A DNA stretch of 64,000 nucleotides from Paenochrobactrum pullorum (GTDB lineage Bacteria; Pseudomonadota; Alphaproteobacteria; Rhizobiales; Rhizobiaceae): contig NZ_JBHEEH010000001.1 of NCBI RefSeq assembly GCF_041929845.1, forward strand, positions 1,220,300 to 1,284,299, written 5' to 3'. The notes beneath the pieces were generated by a model. That model saw only the letters and a list, made by a program, of their open reading frames with translations, was not told the DNA's origin and ran no database searches. Below are positions 44,409 to 53,003 of the stretch, piece after piece. Within the stretch, counting starts at the first letter, position 1; each line of letters opens with the position of its first letter. Both the position numbers and the translations under genes were made by a program.

Positions 44409-45602
44409 ATGACCTCAGGTTCAATAGTGCAAAATACGATACAGCCCGGGCGTGGATCATTGCTTTATGATCCACGCATACGTGGTATTTTTTATCAGGC
44501 TTTGGTCTTTATTGCGGTTGTCAGCTTTATTTACTGGATTGTTGGCAATACGGTTGCCAATTTGCAGAAAGCCAATATTGCATCCGGCTTTGCTTTTTTG
44601 AGAGGGCGGGCAGGCTTTGATATTAGCCAGTCGCTGATTGCGTATAATAATGATTCTACCTATGGCCGGGCGCTGTTGGTCGGTCTTCTAAATACTCTTT
44701 ATGTCGCTTTTTTAGGCATTATCGTTGCTTCAGTCGTTGGTTTTTTGGTCGGTGTGGGACGCTTGTCACCCAATTGGCTGATTAGAAAACTCTGCACCGT
44801 CTATGTGGAGGTTTTTCGTAATATACCGCCCTTATTGGTGATTTTTTTCTGGTATTTCGGCGTTTTGTCGGTGCTGCCTCAGGCACGTGAAAGCCTGGAG
44901 CTGCCGTTCAATACTTATCTGAACAATCGCGGTTTCTTCTTTCCGTCATTGGTATGGGGTGAAGGTGCTGGTATTGTCGGCAGTTTATGTCTTATCGGCA
45001 TAGTCGCAGCATTTTTATTAAGCCGCTGGGCGCGTAAGCGTCGTATTCAAACCGGTCAATCATTCCCCACATTATGGTTCAATCTCGCTTTCGTGATTGG
45101 TCTGCCTTTATTGGCATTTCTGGCTCTTGGCATGCCCTTAAGCTTTGATTATCCCAAACTTGGCACTTTTAGTTTAAGTGGCGGCGCACAAATCAAGCCG
45201 GAATTCATGTCGCTTTTTCTGGCTTTGTCTTTCTATACGGCGTCATTCATCGCAGAAACCGTGCGTGCCGGTGTCTTAGGTGTCAGCCGCGGACAATCGG
45301 AAGCAGCCGAAGCTTTAGGCCTGCGCCCACGCCAAACAATGCGGCTGATCATTATACCGCAAGCCATGCGCATTATTATTCCGCCGCTTTCCAGCCAATA
45401 TCTGAACCTGACGAAAAACTCGTCATTGGCGATCGCAATCGGATATCCGGATCTTGTCGCCGTGGGAGGAACAATCCTTAACCAGACTGGTCAGTCGATT
45501 GAGGTTGTGGCGATTTGGATGGTGATCTATCTCGGTATCAGTTTGCTGACTTCCGGCTTTATGAACTGGTTTAACGCCAAAATGGCCTTGGTGGAGCGCT
45601 GA
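44409..45602 (+). CDS. aapQ: General L-amino acid ABC transporter permease AapQ
   Basis: The 397-residue permease has eight or more hydrophobic segments and the EAA loop SEAAEALGLRPRQTMRLIIIPQAMR. The VEVFRNIPPLLVIFFWYFGV motif is typical for AapQ. The large middle insertion with periplasmic loop and extra helices distinguishes it from ordinary HisQ-type permeases. It ends two bases before aapM. Confidence 0.95.
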   Translation: MTSGSIVQNTIQPGRGSLLYDPRIRGIFYQALVFIAVVSFIYWIVGNTVANLQKANIASGFAFLRGRAGFDISQSLIAYNNDSTYGRALLVGLLNTLYVAFLGIIVASVVGFLVGVGRLSPNWLIRKLCTVYVEVFRNIPPLLVIFFWYFGVLSVLPQARESLELPFNTYLNNRGFFFPSLVWGEGAGIVGSLCLIGIVAAFLLSRWARKRRIQTGQSFPTLWFNLAFVIGLPLLAFLALGMPLSFDYPKLGTFSLSGGAQIKPEFMSLFLALSFYTASFIAETVRAGVLGVSRGQSEAAEALGLRPRQTMRLIIIPQAMRIIIPPLSSQYLNLTKNSSLAIAIGYPDLVAVGGTILNQTGQSIEVVAIWMVIYLGISLLTSGFMNWFNAKMALVER

Positions 45603-45604
45603 AT

Positions 45605-46762
45605 ATGACCAGAGAAAACTTACTTTATGTGCGTGAAAATCTGGCACCGCAGGAATATCCGCCAGAAAATAATGCAGGTCTATGGGCTTGGGCGCGTGTC
45701 AATCTCTTATCCACGCCGGTGAATACTGTGCTGACAATTCTTGCCATATTGGTATTATGGTGGTCGGGGCCACCATTAATCCGCTGGCTGTTTATCGATG
45801 CTGTGTGGACGGGGTCTGATCGCTTTGCCTGTCTTACCACTGCACAAGGCGGTGAACTGGCAGAGGGCTGGAGCGGTGCGTGTTGGGCCTTTGTCCAGGC
45901 CAAATATCAGCAGTTTCTTTATGGTCGTTATCCAATTGATCAGCGTTGGCGTGTTAATCTGACAGCGGCACTCTTTGTCGTGTTGTTGGCGCCTTTGATG
46001 ATTCCGGCAATCAAACACAAAGTTGCCAATGCCATTTTGTTTTTCATAATCTTTCCGGTTGTGGCATTCATTTTGCTGGTTGGCGGTGCTTTTGGTCTTT
46101 CCTATGTGGAAACACCATTATGGGGAGGGCTGCTGGTAACACTTGTGCTTTCCTTTGTCGGAATTGCGGTTTCGCTGCCACTTGGAATTTTGCTGGCTTT
46201 GGCGCGACGCTCCAATCTGCCGGTCATCAAAGCGATTTCTATTATTTTTATCGAAACCGTACGTGGTGTGCCACTGGTGACAGTGCTCTTCATGGCAAGT
46301 GTTATGCTGCCATTATTTTTGCCGCCAGGGGTAAGTTTCGACAAGTTGATGCGTGCGCTTATCGGTGTGGCTTTATTTGCATCTGCTTATATGGCTGAAG
46401 TTGTGCGCGGTGGTTTGCAGGCTATACCAAAAGGCCAATATGAAGGCGCTGAGGCACTGGGCTTGAGTTATTGGCATAAAACCGGCCTGATTATATTGCC
46501 GCAAGCTTTGAAAATGGTCATTCCGGGCATTGTGAATACCTTCATCGGACTATTCAAAGATACAAGTCTTGTTTACATTATTGGTATGTTCGACTTGCTT
46601 GGGATCGTGAGACAGAATTTCTCGGATGCGAATTGGGCGACACCGCAAACACCGTTGACGGGGTTGGTCTTCGCCGCTTTTGTCTTTTGGATTTTCTGTT
46701 TTGGTATGTCGCGCTATTCTATTTTTATGGAACGCCGCCTTGATACCGGCCACAAACGATAA
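45605..46762 (+). CDS. aapM: General L-amino acid ABC transporter permease AapM
   Basis: The 385-residue permease is the partner of AapQ. It has a cytoplasmic N-terminus, a periplasmic loop after the first helix, and the EAA loop GQYEGAEALGLSYWHKTGL; FIETVRGVPLVTVLFMASVM matches the AapM consensus. The ATPase gene follows after 17 bases. Confidence 0.95.
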   Translation: MTRENLLYVRENLAPQEYPPENNAGLWAWARVNLLSTPVNTVLTILAILVLWWSGPPLIRWLFIDAVWTGSDRFACLTTAQGGELAEGWSGACWAFVQAKYQQFLYGRYPIDQRWRVNLTAALFVVLLAPLMIPAIKHKVANAILFFIIFPVVAFILLVGGAFGLSYVETPLWGGLLVTLVLSFVGIAVSLPLGILLALARRSNLPVIKAISIIFIETVRGVPLVTVLFMASVMLPLFLPPGVSFDKLMRALIGVALFASAYMAEVVRGGLQAIPKGQYEGAEALGLSYWHKTGLIILPQALKMVIPGIVNTFIGLFKDTSLVYIIGMFDLLGIVRQNFSDANWATPQTPLTGLVFAAFVFWIFCFGMSRYSIFMERRLDTGHKR

Positions 46763-46779
46763 TTGAGGGAATAACGGTT

Positions 46780-47586
46780 ATGAATGCACAACCAAATAAT
46801 AAAGTGGCTGAAATGGCTATCGGTGAGACACCCAAGATGCAGGTCTCTAAAACCGAAGTGGCAATTGAAATTGAGCATATGCATAAATGGTATGGTGAGT
46901 TTCATGTGCTGCGCGACATCAATTTAAAAGTGATGCGGGGAGAACGTATTGTGGTGGCTGGCCCCTCCGGCTCGGGTAAGTCCACCATGATCCGCTGTAT
47001 CAATCGCTTGGAAGAGCATCAAAAAGGCAGGATTATTGTAGACGGCACAGAGCTTACTAATGATTTGAAGAAAATTGATGAGGTGCGCCGTGAGGTCGGC
47101 ATGGTTTTCCAGCACTTCAATCTGTTTCCGCATCTGACAATTTTGGAAAATTGCACACTGGCACCGATCTGGGTGCGTAAAATGCCGAAAAAACAGGCCG
47201 AAGAAGTGGCAATGCACTATCTGGAACGCGTCAAAATTCCGGAGCAGGCCCATAAATATCCGGGGCAATTATCCGGTGGGCAGCAGCAACGTGTGGCGAT
47301 TGCCCGCGCTTTATGTATGAACCCGCGTGTGATGTTGTTTGATGAACCAACCTCTGCACTTGATCCGGAAATGATCAAGGAAGTGCTGGATACAATGGTT
47401 GGCCTGGCTGAAGAAGGCATGACCATGATTTGCGTGACCCATGAAATGGGCTTTGCCCGTCAGGTTGCAAATCGGGTTATATTCATGGATCAGGGGCAGA
47501 TTGTTGAAGAAAATGCACCGGCAGAATTCTTTGATAATCCTCAGCATGAACGCACCAAATTGTTCTTGAGCCAGATTTTGCATTAA
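46780..47586 (+). CDS. aapP: General L-amino acid ABC transporter ATP-binding protein AapP
   Basis: The 268-residue ATPase has Walker A GPSGSGKST, the signature LSGGQQQRVAIARAL, Walker B VMLFDEPTSALDPE and the H-loop VTHEM. KWYGEFHVLRDINL is the AapP start. It completes the aapJQMP importer. A terminator follows. It is the only amino-acid transporter ATPase gene in the window and might also serve the ATPase-less importer at 18-21 kb, which is speculation. Confidence 0.96.
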   Translation: MNAQPNNKVAEMAIGETPKMQVSKTEVAIEIEHMHKWYGEFHVLRDINLKVMRGERIVVAGPSGSGKSTMIRCINRLEEHQKGRIIVDGTELTNDLKKIDEVRREVGMVFQHFNLFPHLTILENCTLAPIWVRKMPKKQAEEVAMHYLERVKIPEQAHKYPGQLSGGQQQRVAIARALCMNPRVMLFDEPTSALDPEMIKEVLDTMVGLAEEGMTMICVTHEMGFARQVANRVIFMDQGQIVEENAPAEFFDNPQHERTKLFLSQILH

Positions 47587-47606
47587 TTGTCTGTCATATC
47601 AAATTA

Positions 47607-47638
47607 GAAAAAGCGCCATTTCAAAAGGCGCTTTTTTT
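47607..47638 (+). terminator. Terminator of the aap operon
   Basis: AAAAAGCGCC and GGCGCTTTTT pair around ATTTCAAAA, followed by TTTAT. Confidence 0.9.
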
Positions 47639-47658
47639 ATTAGTGTTTGGATGGGTGT

Positions 47659-47695
47659 AAAAAAAGCCCCCGTGTGAAACACAGGGGGCTTTTTA
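47659..47695 (-). terminator. Terminator of rne
   Basis: AAAAAGCCCCC-TGTG and CACA-GGGGGCTTTTT form a 14-bp stem with a GAAA-type loop and A/T runs on both sides. On the minus strand it follows the rne stop by 26 bases; on the plus strand it backs up the aap terminator. Confidence 0.9.
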
Positions 47696-47721
47696 ATTTA
47701 TTAGATAGAAGAGAACATCTC

Positions 47722-50700
47722 TTAGAAGAAGCTCTTCTTCTGCCACCATCCCGACCGCTTGGCTGCCGGTGCTGCTTCATTGTCGCTGGATGTAATCACC
47801 GGCTGCGACGTTTCCTGCGGCTGATTTACCGGCACAGTAATCGGCTCAACTGTTTCTACAATTGGCTGTTGTTGAGGTTCATCAGCACCAACAACTGGAA
47901 CATTCTCAGGAGCTTCAATTGCATCCTCAGCTTTAGTCTTGCGTGTGCGTGGTTTACGGGTTGATTTTTCAGCTGCTTCAACCGGAGCTTTTTCAGCAGC
48001 TTTATCTTTGGCCGCCGTTTTGCGTGCACGCGGTTTACGAACAGGCTTTTCTTCTGCAACGACATCTTCTGCAACGGATTCTGTCGAAACTTCAGCGGTT
48101 TTTACAACCTCAACAGCTTCAGCTTTCTCATCCGCAACAGGGGCTGTTTCTAAAGTCACAGCGGTTTTAACTTTTGTAGTGCGGCGACGAGCAGGCTTTT
48201 TCGTCTTTTCTTCGCTCTTTTCAGCAATGGGAGCAGCTTCAACAGTCTTGGTTGCTTCTGGCTTGCCTGCCTCAACCTTTGCACTGACACTCGCTTCAAC
48301 AGTCACTGCGGCTACAGGTGCAGGGCCCGGAACAGGTTCCGCTGGCGGAACATTTCTTGCCTTTTCCGCAGCTTCTTTTGCAGCTTGGCGTTTAGCTTCA
48401 GCGGCGGCCAACAATTCTGTCCAGTCACCGATCAGTTCCGCTGCCGGAAGGTTGTTGTAATGTCCGTCATCACGACGGTTTTTACGTCCGCCACGACGGC
48501 CACGGCGGCGTTTTTTACGCTGATCATCGTCTGAATGACCACTGGAAGCGGCATGATCTGCGTGGCCATCACGCTCATTTTCATCATCGGATTGTGCGTC
48601 TGTATCATGGCTGTCGGCGTGATTATCACGCTCGCCACGGCGACGGCGACGACGGCGGCGGCGGCGATCATTGTCATTGCCGTTGGTTTCTTCCTTGTCG
48701 GAGGAAACCAACTCTGCTTCAGCTTCGATCTCGTCAGCTTCAGCCGGCAATTCAGGATCTTCAATGCCATCATCATAATAGTCTGCCGGTTGCAGGGCAG
48801 GCATAGTGATTGGACGGGTTGAAGGTGTACCTTTATCAATAACCAGATTTTGCACACCAACAGATTCATCGGCATTGATATGGATGTTGAGGCCGAAACG
48901 GGCTTCCAGATCGGATAAAAGCTGGCGCTTGTGATTCAAGACATAAAGGGCGGTCGCCGCAGGTGTGCGAACGGAAATATCATAGCCGCTATTACGCATC
49001 AGATAATCTTCAACGGCACGGATAACATGCAGCGCCATCGAAGAATCGGAGCGGATATGACCTGTGCCACCGCAATGCGGGCAAATCTGCATCGTGCTTT
49101 CAAGAACAGATGCACGAATGCGCTGACGCGACATTTCCAGCAAACCGAAATGCGAAATACGTCCGACCTGAATACGTGCCCGATCATCTTTCAGGCAGTC
49201 TTTCATTTTCTTTTCAACAGCGCGGTTATTGCGTTTTTCTTCCATATCGATGAAGTCAACGACAATAAGGCCGGCGAGATCGCGCAGACGTAATTGACGC
49301 GCAACTTCTTCTGCCGCTTCCAGATTGGTCTGGAGCGCTGTTTCTTCAATGGAATTTTCGCGCGTTGAGCGACCGGAGTTTACGTCAATTGCCACCAGCG
49401 CTTCGGTTTGGTTGATAATAATATAACCGCCCGATTTCAGCGTCACTTGCGGCAGCAACATACGATCCAATTGCGCTTCAATGCCGTTACGGGCAAAGAT
49501 TGGCAATTGTTCACGATAAGGCTGCACCACACGGGCATGGCTCGGCATCAACATCCGCATAAATTCTTTTGCCTCACGATAACCTTCTTCGCCGGCAACA
49601 AGAATTTCGCTGATATCTTTATTATAAAGATCACGAATCGAACGTTTAATCAGGCTGCCCTCTTCATAAACGAGAGCAGGTGCCACTGATTGCAATGTCA
49701 GATTGCGTACATTTTCCCACATACGCATCAGATATTCATAGTCACGGCGCACTTCTGCTTTGGTGCGGTTGGCACCGGCAGTACGCAAGATGACGCCCAT
49801 GCCCTGCGGCACTTCCAGCTCTTTGACGATATCTTTTAAGCGCTTGCGATCCTGAATATTGGTGATTTTGCGCGAAATACCGCCACCACGTGCCGTGTTA
49901 GGCATCAAAACGGAATAACGTCCGGCAAGTGACAGATAAGTGGTAAGAGCTGCGCCTTTGTTGCCGCGCTCTTCTTTAACCACCTGAACCAGCAAAATCT
50001 GGCGGCGTTTGATCACTTCCTGAATATTGTATTGACGGCGATGCACGCGGTTATGCGTTGGCAGTTCTTCCATCGCATCTTCAGAACCTACAGATTCGAC
50101 GGTGTCATTTTCATCGTCACTGTCATGATCGTCATCATCATGATTGCCTGAAATGAAATCATCAGCAGGTTCTGACACGCTTTCCAAATGGATCGCATGC
50201 GGAACAGCCGGTGTGCCGGGCACATAGTCAACAAAAGCAGGGCCGACTGGTTCTGCTGCCGGAACAGCATTTTTTGCCGCTCCATTGTCATGACGGCGGT
50301 TGCGACGGCGATTGCCACGGCGGCGATCATGACGATCTGAGCGTGAACCTTGCGCATTATTTTGCGGCTGCTCATCATGATCGTCATCATCATTGTCGGC
50401 ATTGGCGGCTGCTGCCGCAGCTTCTGCTTCCATCAAAGCCTGACGGTCAGCAGCAGGGATTTGGTAATAATCAGGATGAATTTCTGAAAATGCCAAAAAG
50501 CCGTGGCGATTGCCGCCATATTCAACGAATGCTGCCTGTAAGGATGGCTCGACGCGTGTTACGCGGGCGAGATAAATATTGCCTTTAAGTTGTTTTTTAT
50601 GCTCGGATTCAAAATCAAATTCTTCAATTTTATTACCCCGCGTAACGATAACGCGCGTTTCCTCCGGGTGAGAGGCATCGATAAGCATCTTGTTTAACAT
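47722..50700 (-). CDS. rne: Ribonuclease E
   Basis: RNase E is the main endonuclease for mRNA turnover and tRNA/rRNA processing and the degradosome scaffold. The 992-residue chain starts MLNKMLIDASHPEETRVIV. Its S1 domain is split by an acidic and Arg-rich insertion (about residues 85-225), as in other alphaproteobacteria. Catalytic aspartates are visible in LVAIDVNSG and LIVVDFIDME, and the Zn-link in ICPHCGGTGH. The C-terminal half is disordered, with a run of Arg, then Lys/Ala/Glu-rich repeats, and ends WWQKKSFF. The annotated frame extends to 50775, but ATG 50700 fits the family and has AGGA upstream. Confidence 0.96.
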   Translation of the reverse strand: MLNKMLIDASHPEETRVIVTRGNKIEEFDFESEHKKQLKGNIYLARVTRVEPSLQAAFVEYGGNRHGFLAFSEIHPDYYQIPAADRQALMEAEAAAAAANADNDDDDHDEQPQNNAQGSRSDRHDRRRGNRRRNRRHDNGAAKNAVPAAEPVGPAFVDYVPGTPAVPHAIHLESVSEPADDFISGNHDDDDHDSDDENDTVESVGSEDAMEELPTHNRVHRRQYNIQEVIKRRQILLVQVVKEERGNKGAALTTYLSLAGRYSVLMPNTARGGGISRKITNIQDRKRLKDIVKELEVPQGMGVILRTAGANRTKAEVRRDYEYLMRMWENVRNLTLQSVAPALVYEEGSLIKRSIRDLYNKDISEILVAGEEGYREAKEFMRMLMPSHARVVQPYREQLPIFARNGIEAQLDRMLLPQVTLKSGGYIIINQTEALVAIDVNSGRSTRENSIEETALQTNLEAAEEVARQLRLRDLAGLIVVDFIDMEEKRNNRAVEKKMKDCLKDDRARIQVGRISHFGLLEMSRQRIRASVLESTMQICPHCGGTGHIRSDSSMALHVIRAVEDYLMRNSGYDISVRTPAATALYVLNHKRQLLSDLEARFGLNIHINADESVGVQNLVIDKGTPSTRPITMPALQPADYYDDGIEDPELPAEADEIEAEAELVSSDKEETNGNDNDRRRRRRRRRRGERDNHADSHDTDAQSDDENERDGHADHAASSGHSDDDQRKKRRRGRRGGRKNRRDDGHYNNLPAAELIGDWTELLAAAEAKRQAAKEAAEKARNVPPAEPVPGPAPVAAVTVEASVSAKVEAGKPEATKTVEAAPIAEKSEEKTKKPARRRTTKVKTAVTLETAPVADEKAEAVEVVKTAEVSTESVAEDVVAEEKPVRKPRARKTAAKDKAAEKAPVEAAEKSTRKPRTRKTKAEDAIEAPENVPVVGADEPQQQPIVETVEPITVPVNQPQETSQPVITSSDNEAAPAAKRSGWWQKKSFF

Positions 50701-51140
50701 GTTTGTTTTTCCTGCCGACAACGCGGCGCACATCAAAGGGGCGCAAGAGAACCAAATCTTTGGTTGCTCGCTCAAGAGTGCGTCTGTCGGATGGTTCGAG
50801 GTTCTTCGAAACAGTCAATAAGGCTTCTACGCGTAACTGCCTTGCGGCGATCGCGGTTTCCTGCCTGTTATTGATTGGTCTTTTTTGACCCATATCTGTT
50901 CCGAACGAAACGACCTAAAAAATGACCTGGAAATGCCAGGCCGACCTTGTTTGCCCTGTTAAGAGCTGGCGACCACGTTGAATAATGACGCTGTCGTCCA
51001 ATTAAAAAGCGGGGTGAACCGCAAAATCCTGTACGGGTACGGCTGGCGATGATGATCGCCCATTGCGCGGAAAGTCCGAGTTATAACTGCTTTCACCAGT
51101 TATTTCAGGACTTTGATTCTGCGGGCAAAACCGAAACCTA
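50701..51140 (-). promoter_or_regulatory. Long structured 5' leader of rne
   Basis: Several hairpins can be read in order on the minus strand: GTCC/GGAC with ATAACTG/CAGTTAT (51111-51074), GGCGAT-CATC-ATCGCC (51060-51045), GCGG/CCGC (51022-51009) and GACG/CGTC (50998-50987). Last is CCTGG-CATTT-CCAGG (50940-50926), followed by TCATTTTTT, which looks like a premature terminator. The leader would be about 440 bases from the promoter at 51147. E. coli rne is autoregulated through its long leader; the same here is inferred. Confidence 0.5.
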
Positions 51141-51146
51141 ACTATG

Positions 51147-51175
51147 CTTTTATGACCTGTTTTCACTCATGACAA
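51147..51175 (-). promoter_or_regulatory. Putative rne promoter
   Basis: Minus strand TTGTCA (51175-51170), 17 bases, TAAAAG (51152-51147). A reasonable -35 and a weaker -10. The remaining 51176-51407 sequence is AT-rich and presumably holds the divergent amidase promoter. Confidence 0.4.
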
Positions 51176-51407
51176 GAAGGAATATTTTACATAACCCTTC
51201 AAGTGACAGGTTGAGAGCTGCAGATTACCTTTAAAAAACTTAATTACATAAAAGATTAACTACATTGCGTTTAGTCTTTAATAATTCATTTGGCGTGTGA
51301 TTTTTGCCGAAATCTGGACATAAGCTTTCTTTAACAGAGTTAAAAATGGGCAATTGCTTATTTTCAAATATTGGGCGGCGGTTGGCTGAGCCTCTATCGA
51401 TTATGGT

Positions 51408-52619
51408 ATGATAATGCGTTCTTTTTTAGGATTGTTCTTTAGCCTTGGAATCATTTTTGTTCTGGGCGTTCAATCAGTATTGGCTGCACCTGTTTCTGCT
51501 TTAACATTTCGTATGGCCGGAGATGAGCTACGCACACGCATTGTCGTGATGTTTGATGAAAAACCGGATGTCATGCCGATCTTGTTTGCCAAGCCGCATC
51601 GTTTGGTATTGGAACTGAATGAAACGCGCTTCGGTTTTGATGAAAAATCCTTAACCCCGCGTGGGCTTGTCTCATCAGTGCGTTATGGTTTGGCAGGTGA
51701 GGGGCGTTCGCGTTTGATTTTATCGCTTATTGGTCCATTCAAGCTTGAAAATATTGATGTGATCAAAAATGAAAACGCGCTCGGCTATCGTATGGTTGTC
51801 GATATTATTGCAACATCAGATCGGGAGTTTGCGGATGATCTGGCTGAACAGAACCGTCAAAGTGCATTAACGCCCGCACAGGCTGCGCAAGACAAAATGA
51901 GCCGTGAAAAGCAACAGGCTGCTAAAAAATTCACCATCATGCTGGATGCCGGACATGGCGGTATTGATAGTGGTGCCGAGGGTATCAGCGGTTTGAAAGA
52001 AAAAGATGTTACACTGGCGTTTGCAAGGGATTTGCGTGATCGTTTAAAAAAAGAAAAAGATTTTCAGGTATTTATGACACGCGATGAAGACGTTTTTTTA
52101 CGTCTTGGTGAGCGTGTTCGTCTGGCTCGTCAACATGAGGCTGATCTTTTCATCTCCATCCATGCCGATAGCGTGCCGCAACATTACATCCGTGGCGCAA
52201 CTGTCTATACAATCTCTGATAAAGCATCTGACTCAGTCGCGCGTGCAATGGCGGAGCGTGAAAACAGATCGGATGAATTTGCCGGTATTGTGCCTGACGA
52301 TTTACCTGAGGTCACTGATATTTTGCTGGATTTGACGCGCCGTGAAACGCACGGCTTCTCACTGAAGTTTGCCGATAAAGTTGTGCAGTCATTGGAGGGG
52401 GAGGTCAGCCTTATCAATAATCCGCATCGTTTTGCCGGTTTTCAGGTGTTACGTGCGCCCGATGTACCGTCCGTATTGGTGGAAATGGGTTATTTGTCGA
52501 ACAAAGAAGATGAAAAGTTGATTACCGATCCGGAATGGCGCAAACTTTTTGCCGAACGTTTGGTTGTTGCTATCAAGCATTTTTCTATCATGAAAAAGAA
52601 CCTGTCACCGATTCCCTGA
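51408..52619 (+). CDS. N-acetylmuramoyl-L-alanine amidase with AMIN domain (AmiC-like)
   Basis: This 403-residue periplasmic zinc amidase cleaves the bond between MurNAc and the stem peptide during cell separation. A signal peptide (to about residue 26, SVLAAP) precedes an AMIN targeting domain (28-135; TRIVVMFDEKPD, LVLELNETRF). After a linker, the Amidase_3 domain has Zn ligands in DAGHGG and SIHAD, with the catalytic Glu in VLVEMGYLSN. It is divergent from rne. No terminator is clear after it. PBP1A follows about 385 bases downstream. Confidence 0.94.
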   Translation: MIMRSFLGLFFSLGIIFVLGVQSVLAAPVSALTFRMAGDELRTRIVVMFDEKPDVMPILFAKPHRLVLELNETRFGFDEKSLTPRGLVSSVRYGLAGEGRSRLILSLIGPFKLENIDVIKNENALGYRMVVDIIATSDREFADDLAEQNRQSALTPAQAAQDKMSREKQQAAKKFTIMLDAGHGGIDSGAEGISGLKEKDVTLAFARDLRDRLKKEKDFQVFMTRDEDVFLRLGERVRLARQHEADLFISIHADSVPQHYIRGATVYTISDKASDSVARAMAERENRSDEFAGIVPDDLPEVTDILLDLTRRETHGFSLKFADKVVQSLEGEVSLINNPHRFAGFQVLRAPDVPSVLVEMGYLSNKEDEKLITDPEWRKLFAERLVVAIKHFSIMKKNLSPIP

Positions 52620-53003
52620 AAGCTGACAGGCCATTGTAATATTGGTCAGAAAAACAGGTGCCGTTTTGATTTCTTTTTTTATGTGTGATTTAAGCTTCAC
52701 CTGAAATAAACTATTGTTCATGTATGATAATTTATCGCAGGCGATTTTGTAAAATGCTGCAATTTTGCATATCCGGCAGATAAAGTGATTTGAAGTTCGT
52801 AATTTTAGGTTAAATCTTTATAAATGATCTTGCCTTTGACGTAATTGCCCTTCACTACCAACTTTTAGTGTCGTGAACATGCCGCAATTGTGTTTTTGGA
52901 TGTAAACGATAACACATGATAAAAATGCATGTGACGGAAATGAAACTGACTGGCTTTTTTGATACTGGCTGTTTGGTGATACGGAAGGTAGGATTCCGGG
53001 TTT
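52620..53003. other. Gap between amidase and PBP1A genes
   Basis: The stretch is AT-rich. A weak hairpin (CTGAC...GTCAG with CCA/TGG, 52623-52648) may end the amidase transcript. The minus-strand frame 52818-53285 has no ribosome binding site and overlaps PBP1A. Nothing else is recognised. Confidence 0.4.

Noticed and set aside
47939..48460. 173-codon plus-strand frame
   Set aside because: It is the antisense of the Ala/Glu/Lys repeats of the RNase E tail; low complexity produces the open frame.
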